Made by a program: the position numbers and the translations under genes. From Rhizobium sp. Leaf453 (GTDB taxonomy: Bacteria > Pseudomonadota > Alphaproteobacteria > Rhizobiales > Rhizobiaceae), in contig NZ_LMRG01000001.1 of NCBI RefSeq assembly GCF_001425605.1, positions 563,597-627,596 of the forward strand: 64,000 nucleotides of DNA, written 5' to 3'. Below the pieces are notes generated by a model. It was given only the letters and a program-made list of their open reading frames with translations, was not told the DNA's origin and did no database searches. This document shows, in pieces, positions 1-8,651 of this stretch. Positions within the stretch are counted from its first letter, which is position 1, and each line of letters begins with the position of its first letter.

Positions 1-24
1 GACAAGAACGCGTGCTGCTGCCAT
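1..24 (-). CDS. cheB: CheB methylesterase, first 8 codons only (partial)
   Basis: The minus strand has an ATG at 24 followed by codons reading MAAARVLV, which looks like the start of a receiver domain. The ATG overlaps the TAA stop of cheR by one base (TAATG), so the two are translationally coupled. CheB is the receptor methylesterase that follows cheR in rhizobial che operons. The rest lies outside the window, so the identity rests on context plus eight residues. Confidence 0.6.
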
Positions 25-923
25 TAGCGCCCTCCCTTGCCGGTATAGCGGTAGGTGGTGATGCCGATATTGTCGAAGACCGACTTTGCATCACCGGACA
101 CCCGCTCCGAGTGGCCGATATAAAGAGTACCCTTTGCATTGAGCATGCCGGCGAACCGGGTCCAGATTTTCTGCTGCGTCGGCTCGTCGAAATAGATCAC
201 GACATTGCGGCAGAAGATCACGTCGACCTGGCCCTTGAACGGCCATTGCGCCATCAGGTTCAGTTCGTTGAAGGTGATCAGTTTCTTGACGCGATCATCC
301 ACTTGCCACTTCTGGCGGCCATTGACGTTGACTTCCGCGAACCACTGCTTGCGCATGGCCGGGCTGACAGTCTCGAGCGCGGTCGCGTCGTAGGCGCCGG
401 CCCGGGCGAGCGCCAGGATCTTCGGGTCGATGTCCGTCGCCAGAATCTTGAAGTCGTAATCGGTGACGTTCGGCATCATCGACAGGACGGTGAGCGCGAT
501 CGAATAGGGCTCCTGCCCGTCCGAGCAGGCCGCCGACCAGATGCGCACGCGGCCGCCAGCCTTGGCACGGGCGATCAGTTCTGGCAGCACGTCTGTCTTC
601 AGGTGCTCGAAATGGTGGTTCTCGCGGAAGAAGCGCGTGAAATTGGTCGTGAGATGCGAGAGCATGTCGCGGCGCTCGGCGGCACCGGCCGGCGAGGAAA
701 CCAGCTGGCAATATTCGCGAAAACCCTTCAGCCCGAGATTGCGGATATGCTTCGAAAGCCGCGAATAGACGAGCGAGGCCTTCGATTCGTTCAGATAAAT
801 GCCGGCATCGGCATAGATCATTGCCGCAATTTCGGCGAGGTCGCGGCGCGTCAACGGATATTCGCCGCTTGCCAGGCACTCGTCGGGGGGCAATCTGCTG
901 TCAAAGGCGGCCGGCATGCTCAT
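24..923 (-). CDS. cheR: Chemotaxis protein methyltransferase CheR
   Basis: SAM-dependent glutamate methyltransferase that methylates chemoreceptors during adaptation. The 299 residues have the family's usual length. An N-terminal helical domain carries TNFTRFFRE (about 93-101). The Rossmann part contains RVRIWSAACSDGQEPYS (about 125-141), the SAM-binding loop, and FCRNVVIYF (about 237-245), the conserved CheR motif near the active site. The start ATG at 923 lies inside the end of cheW (4-base overlap, ATGA), and the stop overlaps the cheB start, so cheW-cheR-cheB are coupled. A second in-frame ATG two codons in (917) is possible. Confidence 0.97.
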   Translation of the reverse strand: MSMPAAFDSRLPPDECLASGEYPLTRRDLAEIAAMIYADAGIYLNESKASLVYSRLSKHIRNLGLKGFREYCQLVSSPAGAAERRDMLSHLTTNFTRFFRENHHFEHLKTDVLPELIARAKAGGRVRIWSAACSDGQEPYSIALTVLSMMPNVTDYDFKILATDIDPKILALARAGAYDATALETVSPAMRKQWFAEVNVNGRQKWQVDDRVKKLITFNELNLMAQWPFKGQVDVIFCRNVVIYFDEPTQQKIWTRFAGMLNAKGTLYIGHSERVSGDAKSVFDNIGITTYRYTGKGGR

Positions 924-1387
924 GCAGCTTCACTTTCAGAATGAGGGAAGACGGCTTCCAGTTCGATCAGGCAAATCATGCGTTTGTCGATCGCCAGGAC
1001 ACCGCGGGCAAATGTCCGCTCGAATTCCGACGACATGTCCGGCGTCGGCTGAATGTCTTCCTCGTTGATCGTCAGGATGTCGGACACCGCTTCGACGAGA
1101 AGCCCGACAACCTTGTCCATGACCTGCGTCACGATGATAACGTGGCGCACGGTCGGTTCGGCCGGTTTCATGCCGAGCCGGGCCGACAGATCGATGATCG
1201 GCAGCACGACGCCGCGCAGATTGATCACGCCAAGCACGTACCGGGGTGCATGCGGCATCGGCGTTGCCTTGGTCCAGCCCCGGATTTCCCGCACCGACAT
1301 TACGTTGACGCAGAATTCCTGATCCCCAATCCGGAACGCGATGAGTTCGCGTCCTGCCTTGGTCAGATTTTTTGCGAGAGACGTCAT
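920..1387 (-). CDS. cheW: Chemotaxis coupling protein CheW
   Basis: Adaptor that links chemoreceptors to the kinase CheA in the signalling array. The 155-residue protein starts MTSLAKNLTKAGRELIAFRI and contains CheW-fold motifs such as EFCVNVMSVREI and GVINLRGVVLPIIDL. The reading frame stays open 24 codons upstream, but that extension overlaps the end of cheA; the ATG at 1387, four bases after the cheA stop, is the natural start. Lies between cheA and cheR in the same operon. Confidence 0.95.
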   Translation of the reverse strand: MTSLAKNLTKAGRELIAFRIGDQEFCVNVMSVREIRGWTKATPMPHAPRYVLGVINLRGVVLPIIDLSARLGMKPAEPTVRHVIIVTQVMDKVVGLLVEAVSDILTINEEDIQPTPDMSSEFERTFARGVLAIDKRMICLIELEAVFPHSESEAA

Positions 1388-1391
1388 AGGC

Positions 1392-3710
1392 TTATCCTGC
1401 AGCAGCGAGCGACGATTCTTGTTGCAGGGACTGGCCGCGCGATGCTGCGACGACAGCATCTACGTCCAGGATGAGAGCGACACGGCCATCACCGAGAATG
1501 GTGGCGGCGGCAATGCCGGGCACGTGCGTATAGTTTGCTTCCAGGCTCTTGATGACGACCTGACGCTGGCCCTGGATGGCATCGACCATCAGTGCGCGCT
1601 GGCCGCCGCCTTCGGATTCCACCAGAAGAGCGACGCCTTCGACCGGATTGGCCTGGGTGGCACGGAAATTCAGGATGCGACCGACATCGACCAGCGGGCA
1701 GAAGGAGTTGCGGATCGAGATCAGGCGCTGCGTCGCACCGAAGGAATGGATCGATGCGGCATCCGGCTGCAGGGTCTCGACGATCGCCGTCAGCGGCACG
1801 ACCAGCGTCTGGCCGGCGACGGTGACGACCATGCCGTCGAGGACGGCGAGCGTCAGCGGCAGGCTCATGGTAAAGACGGAGCCGTGGCCCGGCTTCGACG
1901 AGATGTTGATACGGCCACCGAGTGCCTGGATCGAGCGCTTGACCACGTCCATGCCGACGCCGCGGCCGGAAAGGTCGGAGACTTTTTCGGCGGTCGAGAA
2001 GCCGGCGTGGAAGATCAGGTTGTCGATTTCCTCATCCGACAGGTTGGCGTCGGCTGCGATCAGGTCGTTGTCGATCGCCTTCTGGCGAACGCGCTCGCGG
2101 TTGATGCCGGCGCCGTCGTCGGAGAGTTCGATGACGATACGGCCCGAACGATGCTTGGCGGTCAGCTTGACAGTGCCTTCGGCCGGCTTGCCGGCGGCAA
2201 GGCGCTTCTCGGGCATTTCCAGACCATGGTCGACCGCGTTGCGGATCATGTGCGTCAGCGGTTCAGCCAGTTTGTCGATGACCGTCTTGTCGACTTCGGT
2301 GTTTTCACCTTCCGTGACGAGGCGCACCGACTTGCCGGTGATATCGGCGATTTCGCGGACGGTACGGGCCATGCGCTGGAAGACCGGCTTCACCGGCTGC
2401 GCGCGGATGGCCATGACCGAGTCCTGGATCTCGCGGGTGAGCTGTTGGAGTTCTTCCAGGCCCATATTGATCGAGGAAACGCCGTTCGAGTCGTTTTCTA
2501 TGACGCTCTGCGACAGCATGGCCTGATTGATCACAAGCTCGCCGACGAGGTTGATCAGGCGATCGACGCGATCAAGATCGACGCGAATCGTCGGAGCAGC
2601 GGCCGAAGCAGCCTGCTGCGCATTGTTCTGCGCAGCGGCAGTCGCAGCTGCGCCCTTGTCGGCGGCGGAAGCCCGGGCGGCATTGCCGGCCATCTGCAGG
2701 ACGTTGCTGGCCGTTTCGGCGGCGGCAACTGCTGCTTCCTGGGCTGCTGCTGCGGCAGCCAGCTGTTCTTCTTCCTCGACGACACCGATCGGTGCATCCG
2801 GCTCGCCGTCAAGGACGGAGAGATCGAAGGGAACCGGCTGCATCGGCAGGTCGTCGTCGGAGCCTTCGCCGGCTTCACCAGCGTCGAGAGCAGTGACTTC
2901 GAGATCGCAATCCCACTCGGCAAATTCGAACACTGAACGGATGGCGTCTTCGCCCTTGTCGGTCTTGATCGAGATTTTCCAGGAGAAATAGGCGGTTTCC
3001 GGGTCCATCTGGTCGAGACCCGGCAAGTTGTCCATGTTGCAATGAATGCTCATCTCGCCGAGGCGCGAGAGATCGCGCAGGAGAAGCGTTGCCTCATTGC
3101 CCTTGGTGTAGAGTTCCGACTTCGGCTTGAAGACGATGTCGTAGGCCGGCAGATCGCTGACAGATTCTTCCTCGCCACCGAAATCGTCAAAGGAGAAGGC
3201 GACCGGCATGAAGCCTTCGTCATTGACCAGGGGCGCGGCGGCGACGGGGGCAGGTGCTGCCTTTGCAACCGGGGCCGCCTTGGGAGCAGCGGCGACGGGT
3301 GCAGGCGTTGCGGCGGCCGGCGGGGCTTCGCCCTTCGCAAGCGCTTCCAGTTCACGGATCAGCTGTGCCGAGCGGGCCTGATCGACGCTGCCGCCATCAC
3401 GGGCGACATTCGTGAGGTCGGCCAGGACGTCGGCCGACTTCAACATCACCTTCAGGACTTCCTGGGTCGGTTCCAGCTTATTGGAACGAACGCAATCAAG
3501 CGTTGTCTCGAACACGTGTGCGAAAGAGACAAGATCATCCAGCCCGAAAGCTCCGGCACCACCCTTGATGGAGTGGACCGCACGGAAGACCGCGTTCACC
3601 GTTTCCGGGTCACGATCGCCGTCATTGAGCCGCAGGAGACCGGATTCCAGCTCAGCGAGTTGCTCCTCGCATTCCTGGAAAAAAATCTCTTTGATTTCGT
3701 TCATATCCAT
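1392..3710 (-). CDS. cheA: Chemotaxis histidine kinase CheA
   Basis: Kinase that phosphorylates CheY and CheB in response to receptor state. 772 residues. The N-terminal Hpt (P1) domain has HSIKGGAGAFG with phospho-acceptor His46. It is followed by an Ala/Pro-rich linker (about 130-170), a P2-like region (about 190-270), and a second Ala/Gln-rich linker (about 310-370). Next come dimerisation and ATPase domains with N-box HMIRNAVDHGLE, G-box GRGVGMDVVK and a C-terminal CheW-like domain. Start at 3710 (MDMNEIK); the Met two codons later is an alternative. It follows cheY1 after about 20 bases and precedes cheW. Confidence 0.97.
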   Translation of the reverse strand: MDMNEIKEIFFQECEEQLAELESGLLRLNDGDRDPETVNAVFRAVHSIKGGAGAFGLDDLVSFAHVFETTLDCVRSNKLEPTQEVLKVMLKSADVLADLTNVARDGGSVDQARSAQLIRELEALAKGEAPPAAATPAPVAAAPKAAPVAKAAPAPVAAAPLVNDEGFMPVAFSFDDFGGEEESVSDLPAYDIVFKPKSELYTKGNEATLLLRDLSRLGEMSIHCNMDNLPGLDQMDPETAYFSWKISIKTDKGEDAIRSVFEFAEWDCDLEVTALDAGEAGEGSDDDLPMQPVPFDLSVLDGEPDAPIGVVEEEEQLAAAAAAQEAAVAAAETASNVLQMAGNAARASAADKGAAATAAAQNNAQQAASAAAPTIRVDLDRVDRLINLVGELVINQAMLSQSVIENDSNGVSSINMGLEELQQLTREIQDSVMAIRAQPVKPVFQRMARTVREIADITGKSVRLVTEGENTEVDKTVIDKLAEPLTHMIRNAVDHGLEMPEKRLAAGKPAEGTVKLTAKHRSGRIVIELSDDGAGINRERVRQKAIDNDLIAADANLSDEEIDNLIFHAGFSTAEKVSDLSGRGVGMDVVKRSIQALGGRINISSKPGHGSVFTMSLPLTLAVLDGMVVTVAGQTLVVPLTAIVETLQPDAASIHSFGATQRLISIRNSFCPLVDVGRILNFRATQANPVEGVALLVESEGGGQRALMVDAIQGQRQVVIKSLEANYTHVPGIAAATILGDGRVALILDVDAVVAASRGQSLQQESSLAAAG

Positions 3711-3730
3711 GGCTGGAATCCTGGCTTAGC

Positions 3731-4096
3731 TTAGGCGGTTACGCGCTCGATGGCATCGATCAGTTTGGTCGGATCGAACGGCTTGACGATCCAGCCGGTC
3801 GCGCCTGCCTGGCGGGCACGGTTCTTCTTTTCAGCGTCGCTTTCCGTCGTCAGCACGAGGATCGGGATAGCCCGGTACTTCTCGTTCTTGCGAACGCCTT
3901 CGATGAAGCCGAAGCCATCGAGACGCGGCATATTGATATCGGTGACGATGACGTCGGGATTGGCGTCCTCGAGCACTTCCAGGCCTTCGACGCCGTCTTC
4001 CGCCTGGATCGTTTCGAACCCGGCATTGTTCAGCGTGACGAGAAGCATGTTCCGGATTGTCCGGGAATCATCGACTGTGAGAACTTTCTTTTTCAT
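3731..4096 (-). CDS. cheY1: Chemotaxis response regulator CheY1
   Basis: Single receiver domain of 121 residues with the full catalytic set: acidic pair D9/D10, phospho-acceptor D53 (VTDINMP), Thr at 83/84 and K105 (IVKPFDP). There is no output domain. Its place between cheS and cheA matches CheY1 of Sinorhizobium meliloti, which acts there as a phosphate sink, while CheY2 (not in the window) acts on the flagellar motor. That the sink role applies here is inferred from position and from the adjacent cheS. Confidence 0.93.
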   Translation of the reverse strand: MKKKVLTVDDSRTIRNMLLVTLNNAGFETIQAEDGVEGLEVLEDANPDVIVTDINMPRLDGFGFIEGVRKNEKYRAIPILVLTTESDAEKKNRARQAGATGWIVKPFDPTKLIDAIERVTA

Positions 4097-4099
4097 GTC

Positions 4100-4393
4100 T
4101 CAAATCTCCTTTGCCATCAGATGGTCGATATTGACCCCGATGAGCTGCGTCGTTTTCGTAAATGCGTCCGACACCTTGGCGAAGGTGAACGACTGCTTGT
4201 CCTCTTCCCAGCTTTTCGCTCCGGCCATCAGGACCTGAACGCAGAGGGCACCGACACGCTCGACTGCCGAGGCATCGATAACCAATGTATTGCCGCGCAA
4301 GCCCATCAGCTTCGTGTGCAGCGCGTTCGCCTCGTTCAGATCGAGGACCGGCGCGAGGCTTAGACTTTTCTGAGCGGCCTTCTTTGCTGCCAT
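4100..4393 (-). CDS. cheS: CheS, STAS-like CheA accessory protein
   Basis: 97 residues with an STAS-like pattern (NTLVIDASAVERVGALCVQVL), three bases upstream of cheY1. In S. meliloti the gene at this position encodes CheS, also 97 residues, which binds CheA and speeds drainage of phosphate from CheY1-P. Matching length, position and family make the assignment good. The DASAVERVG segment is where anti-sigma-antagonist STAS proteins carry a phosphorylatable Ser; an Ser is present (about 41), but whether it is used is unknown. Confidence 0.88.
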   Translation of the reverse strand: MAAKKAAQKSLSLAPVLDLNEANALHTKLMGLRGNTLVIDASAVERVGALCVQVLMAGAKSWEEDKQSFTFAKVSDAFTKTTQLIGVNIDHLMAKEI

Positions 4394-4526
4394 CTCTACT
4401 TTCCTTGTCTGACTGGGAGTAATTTACACAGATGGTTTGACTGGCTTTCCGCGCGCGGGACGGACCTGACGCGCTGAACTTCGAACATCGCCGATGACGG
4501 CAGACTATGCTTGTGGCGGCTCTGCA

Positions 4527-6149
4527 TCAGCGCCCCCATCCGGCAAGGCGGCCCTGAAGGCCGTAGCCATCGTCGAAATTGTCCAGAGCTTCTTCGGCCG
4601 CTTCGTCACGATGACCGATTTCGATCCTGGCCTTCGGCATGGCAACAGCAGCCTTCGGGGCCTGCCGCTGGACGTGAAACTGGCGGATCGTCTGACCAAG
4701 CTCGAGAATGACGGTCTGGAGGTCGTCACAGGTCTCCTTGGCATCAGTTGCCCGGCCGGCACTTGCCGCGATCTCGGCGCCGATGCGGCCGAGATCAGAC
4801 GCCGCCGATTCGAGGCTCGTCACCTGCTCGCCGGTTTCCACGGCAATTCCGGCGATCGCGTCATTGATGCCGCGCACCTGCTCGACAATGCTGCTAATCG
4901 CATCCTGAGTGCGGCCGACATGCTCGACGCCGACTTCGACCTGGGACTTGGTGCTCGAGACCAGTTGCTTGATTTCCCGGGCCGCATCGCCTGAGCGCTG
5001 GGCCAGTGCCCGGACCTCTTGGGCCACGACTGCAAAGCCACGGCCGCTTTCGCCGGCGCGCGCGGCCTCAATGCCGGCGTTCAAGGCGAGCAGATTGGTC
5101 TGGAAGGCGATCTCGTCGATCACGCCGATGATCTGGCCGATCTTCTCAGCCGAAGCTTCGATATCGGCCATGGCGGAAATGGCTTGTCCCGCGATCTCGC
5201 CGCTGCGCTCAGCCGACTGGCGGGTGGTAGCGACGCTCTTTTCGGCGGTGCGCGTCTGTACTGCGTTGTGCTTGACGCGGTCGACGATGGAAACAAGCGA
5301 AGCTAAGGTGTCGCTGAGGGCTTCGGATTGTTCACGGGCCTTGGTCGAGAACTGACCAGTCTGGCCGGAGAGCTGCTGCGACGCGGTTTCCATGATGGCA
5401 GCCCGGTCAGACAGGCCAATGATCTGACGCTGCACACCGTCGAGCGCCTCGTTCAAGTTCTGCGCCAGCGGCTGGTAAGCGGCAGCGCCGTCGGTTGGCG
5501 CGCGGACGGAGAGGTCATTGCGGCCCAATGCCTGGGTGACATCGCCGAAGATCGCCAAGGCCTCGGCTTCGCCGGCCTTGCGCTGTTCGGCAAGGGCGCG
5601 CTGATGGTTGTGACGCTGTTCGTTGAAGCGCAGGGAAACGGAGATTTCGGTATCGACGAAAACAGTGCGCACGAGGGCGGCGACGAGATCGGCAAGCTCC
5701 TGCTTGCGCGACTTGCCAAGCGGCAGCACCGACTTCGGCCAGCATTCCTCGATCATCGAGCAGATCAGGCGCTCAAGCACGACCGCATGACCGGCGATCT
5801 GCCAGCGCGGATCGAGGCCCATCTTGCTTTCAGTGTCGGAGAGGACCTTGACGCGCTCGGCATAAAGGCTGTCGAAACGGGCATCCGTCAGGACGCTCCA
5901 ATGGGAAGCCTTGAGATCGTGCAGCCGATCGATCTGGCGGTCGCTGGTGAAATGGCGTGCCGCATCGGGAAAGGTCTGGAGGCGCTGGAACAGATCGCGC
6001 AGGGCGAGTTCCACCTGGGCGCCTAGGGACTGGCGGTTCTTGCGCAGGACGTCGGTCTGGTCCCCGTCGAGGCCAGCAAAACGCAAGCGCTCGAGCAGGC
6101 TGCCTGCCTGAGCCTTCCTGGTCTGATCTGGCGACGTTTCCTGCCTCAC
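4527..6149 (-). CDS. icpA: Soluble globin-coupled chemoreceptor (IcpA-like)
   Basis: Cytoplasmic methyl-accepting chemotaxis protein heading the che operon; no transmembrane segment. The N-terminal ~165 residues match the protoglobin sensor fold ([20 protein letters not shown] ... [12 protein letters not shown]), followed by a signalling helix domain with the hairpin-tip sequence [20 protein letters not shown]. The frame opens at a TTG (6173), but the GTG at 6149 has a good ribosome site (GGGGA, 6-7 bases before) and is preferred (540 residues). The position that is the proximal heme His in HemAT (HLRIGL) is Glu here (ESKMGL, codon 5829-5831), so classical heme ligation is doubtful. Same family and position as S. 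meliloti IcpA. Confidence 0.87.
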   Translation of the reverse strand: MRQETSPDQTRKAQAGSLLERLRFAGLDGDQTDVLRKNRQSLGAQVELALRDLFQRLQTFPDAARHFTSDRQIDRLHDLKASHWSVLTDARFDSLYAERVKVLSDTESKMGLDPRWQIAGHAVVLERLICSMIEECWPKSVLPLGKSRKQELADLVAALVRTVFVDTEISVSLRFNEQRHNHQRALAEQRKAGEAEALAIFGDVTQALGRNDLSVRAPTDGAAAYQPLAQNLNEALDGVQRQIIGLSDRAAIMETASQQLSGQTGQFSTKAREQSEALSDTLASLVSIVDRVKHNAVQTRTAEKSVATTRQSAERSGEIAGQAISAMADIEASAEKIGQIIGVIDEIAFQTNLLALNAGIEAARAGESGRGFAVVAQEVRALAQRSGDAAREIKQLVSSTKSQVEVGVEHVGRTQDAISSIVEQVRGINDAIAGIAVETGEQVTSLESAASDLGRIGAEIAASAGRATDAKETCDDLQTVILELGQTIRQFHVQRQAPKAAVAMPKARIEIGHRDEAAEEALDNFDDGYGLQGRLAGWGR

Positions 6150-6747
6150 GCTGTTCCCCGGTCTGCTACGCAATTCTTGAAAACCGAACGGCTTTCACAA
6201 GTATTCTCAAAGAAATTCAAAGTGCTCCTGCATGTCCGCCGGCCTTGCAGACTGCGGCACCCTCCCCCTCAACGAACCAATCCATGAAGAACACTGGCAT
6301 CCCGCCCGCAGATGCTTGTGGAGATGGCAGCCATGCCATAAGCCACGGCACGCGCCGCTTCGTTCTCATCGTCAATTCGGTGAAGTGCATACCGGATCAA
6401 AACCGGTTCGGCGGTGCGGCGTCATGCCATGTCAGGAAACAGAATTTCCCACTCCGACGTGTGAGACCATGTTTATGGTTAATTCCTTGCTTGAAGGTTA
6501 ACGGTTGATAGCCCGTATCTTCTTTCACTAAAATTAGACCGATATTGCTGTGGATGAGCGCAAGGGCATGCTGGCCGGGCATTTGCGCCGGACAGAGAAA
6601 CAACAGGTTCTCAATGGTAAAACTTGGGAATTGATCTGATGAGGGCGGTTTATTAACTAATGCCTATTCTGACCGGCGCAAGCCATGCACAAGCATAGCC
6701 GGTCACGTTGAAGCGGCATCATGATGATGACGTAGAAGGGACGAGCA
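6150..6747. other. Intergenic region upstream of the che operon
   Basis: About 600 bases with no convincing gene. The only longer frame (minus, ending at 6397, 68 codons) has no ribosome site and no family features. The che operon promoter should lie here, but I could not identify a clear -35/-10 pair. A 7-base inverted repeat (GACCGGC/GCCGGTC, about 6670-6704) sits before the small frame at 6748. Confidence 0.5.
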
Positions 6748-6861
6748 ATGATTGTTCTGGGACTGAGCGCCGTGCTTATCGCCACCCTCACAATGGCAGC
6801 GATCTCCATCCTCCTGAATATTGAGGATGACCGCAAGTCTTTGAACTCCCGGGTTTTTTAA
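6748..6861 (+). CDS. Possible small single-span membrane protein (37 aa)
   Basis: ATG at 6748 preceded by GAAGGGACGAGCA, a plausible ribosome site. The 37-residue product is hydrophobic through most of its length (MIVLGLSAVLIATLTMAAIS and on), then ends with a short charged tail (EDDRKS). This is the shape of a one-span inner-membrane microprotein. I recognise no family, and there is no neighbour on the same strand. Translation is unproven. Confidence 0.35.
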   Translation: MIVLGLSAVLIATLTMAAISILLNIEDDRKSLNSRVF

Positions 6862-6943
6862 GAACAGCCGCAACAAACGTCGTCAGACGCGACTTTCACT
6901 TGCCAGCGTTGCTGCACGCCAACGCATCTCTTCCCGTTTTTGC

Positions 6944-8320
6944 TCAGACCACGTTTGAACGGTTTGCCTCGGCGAACCATTTCTCCGCATAGGCCTGATA
7001 TCCTGCAGACGTTTCGTCACTGAAGCGTGACGTCTGAACCTGCGCCCGGCTGCCATCCGCAAGACAGGCCGCACCGAGACTGGTGCCCGTGGCGCTCTGA
7101 CTGCCGATCAGGACCGGCCGGCCGGTGGCCGCAGCCAGCATGCGCAGATAGGCCGGATTTCCGGCAAACGGCCCCTCGACGACGATTTCCCCTTCCGCCC
7201 CGATCAGATCGAGACAGGTCGCGGTCATCAGCGCCAAGTGGAACGACACGACAGCAAGCCGTTCCGCCTGCATCAGACTTGACTCATCGCAGGTCCAGCG
7301 TGCCTTGGTCTGCGGGAAAGGTCCAGAACCTTCCGGCAGCGATGGCAGGAGCATCCATAGGCGATCCACGACGGCAGCTTCCGCCTCCACAGACGGCGTC
7401 ACCGGCTGATCCTTCATCAGAATGGAAAAAGCGCGTCCGCCCATGAACCGCGCCGACGGCACGGGATCGCCGAGCGCGTTGACGTTGATCAGCGTATCGC
7501 GTGCCTCGTCCAGCGCCACCTTCCGTGCGCCCATCGCCATGATCACCACCCAGGTACCGGTGGAGACGACGGAGAAGGGTGCGGGCCGCGTCAGGACATG
7601 CGGCAACAGCGAGGAATTGGAATCGTGGATACCGCAGAACACAGGCAGGCCCTCCGGTAATCCGGTGTCCCGAGCCGCCTGTGCCGTCAGCCCGCCCAGC
7701 AGATCGCTGGCCCGGCGAACCGGCGCGAACAGTGGCCGCCAGCCGCGTTCATCGACCATGGTCGAAAAATCGCCGGTGTAGGGGTTCCAGAGATCGGTAT
7801 GGCAGCCGAGCGAGGTCAGTTCGTTGGCGAGCACGCCGCTCAGGCGGTAGGACCAGTATTGCGCATAGGTGAGAATGGTCGCGACATTGGCAAAATGCTC
7901 GGGATACGTTTGCTGCTGCCAATAGATCTGCGCGCCGATGTTCAGGCCCATCGGCAAGCGGGCGGCGCCGGTTTCCGCGAAGGGTGGCCGTACCTTATCG
8001 TAATCAGCCGAAAGTGTATCGGGCGCGGTAAACTCATAATCCAGCAGCGGCAGGGCGAGGTCGCCGTTCGCATCGAGCAGCACCGCCGTCGCGCCATGGG
8101 TTGTCACCGAGATCGCGTCGATCGGTGTCTCCGCGTGGAGCGCCGCGAGACTTTCGGCAATGAACCGCCACAGGCGCTCGACATCGAAATGCGGATAGAG
8201 CCCGTTACCCGACACGCCGTTGGCGATCTTGCGCACGGCGATTTCCTCGAAGCGATCGAGATCAACGAGCGCGACCTTGGCATTCGTCTTGCCGATATCG
8301 ATGACAGCGATGATTCTCAT
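6944..8320 (-). CDS. rhaK: Rhamnulokinase RhaK (FGGY family)
   Basis: FGGY-family carbohydrate kinase of 458 residues. The N-terminal phosphate-binding strand reads IAVIDIGKTNAKVALVD, and the C-terminal lobe holds the conserved Gly-rich ATP segment (EIVVEGPFAGNPAYLRML). It is the last gene of the minus-strand rha operon, five bases after rhaU. In R. leguminosarum RhaK phosphorylates the sugar and is also needed for activity of the rhamnose ABC transporter. The product would be rhamnulose 1-phosphate, the substrate of RhaD encoded across the divergent promoter. Confidence 0.93.
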   Translation of the reverse strand: MRIIAVIDIGKTNAKVALVDLDRFEEIAVRKIANGVSGNGLYPHFDVERLWRFIAESLAALHAETPIDAISVTTHGATAVLLDANGDLALPLLDYEFTAPDTLSADYDKVRPPFAETGAARLPMGLNIGAQIYWQQQTYPEHFANVATILTYAQYWSYRLSGVLANELTSLGCHTDLWNPYTGDFSTMVDERGWRPLFAPVRRASDLLGGLTAQAARDTGLPEGLPVFCGIHDSNSSLLPHVLTRPAPFSVVSTGTWVVIMAMGARKVALDEARDTLINVNALGDPVPSARFMGGRAFSILMKDQPVTPSVEAEAAVVDRLWMLLPSLPEGSGPFPQTKARWTCDESSLMQAERLAVVSFHLALMTATCLDLIGAEGEIVVEGPFAGNPAYLRMLAAATGRPVLIGSQSATGTSLGAACLADGSRAQVQTSRFSDETSAGYQAYAEKWFAEANRSNVV

Positions 8321-8324
8321 GGGA

Positions 8325-8639
8325 TCACTTCATGTGGAAGACGGTGAGAAGCGGCACGGCGACAGGCTCGTTGTCAGCCTTCGTCTCCATAATGTCAGCC
8401 ATATAGGCCCACCACTTCTGCATCACCGGATGCGACGGCAGTTCCGCCATGGTGTGATCGTCGCGCCGCCAGAGGACACCGAACAACAGGTTGGTCTCTT
8501 CGTCGAGATGAATAGAGTAATCGGAGACTCCGGCCTCCGTCAGAAGCTGCGACAGCTCCGGCCAGATCGCATCGTGGCGCGCCTTGTATTCCTCGGTCAT
8601 GCCGGGATTGAGCCGCATGCGGAAAGCGTATTTTTCCAT
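8325..8639 (-). CDS. rhaU: L-rhamnose mutarotase
   Basis: 104-residue protein of the YiiL/RhaM mutarotase family, which interconverts the alpha and beta anomers of L-rhamnose to supply the form used by the isomerase. Family signatures include [20 protein letters not shown] near the N terminus, the central [18 protein letters not shown], and the C-terminal tryptophan pair in [13 protein letters not shown]. It lies between rhaQ and rhaK; called rhaU in the rhizobial operon and rhaM in E. coli. Confidence 0.95.
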   Translation of the reverse strand: MEKYAFRMRLNPGMTEEYKARHDAIWPELSQLLTEAGVSDYSIHLDEETNLLFGVLWRRDDHTMAELPSHPVMQKWWAYMADIMETKADNEPVAVPLLTVFHMK

Positions 8640-8651
8640 GGGGGCTTCCTC

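Noticed and set aside
6397..6603. 68-codon minus frame in the che-rha gap
   Set aside because: No ribosome site, no hydrophobic or domain pattern, odd composition compared with neighbours.
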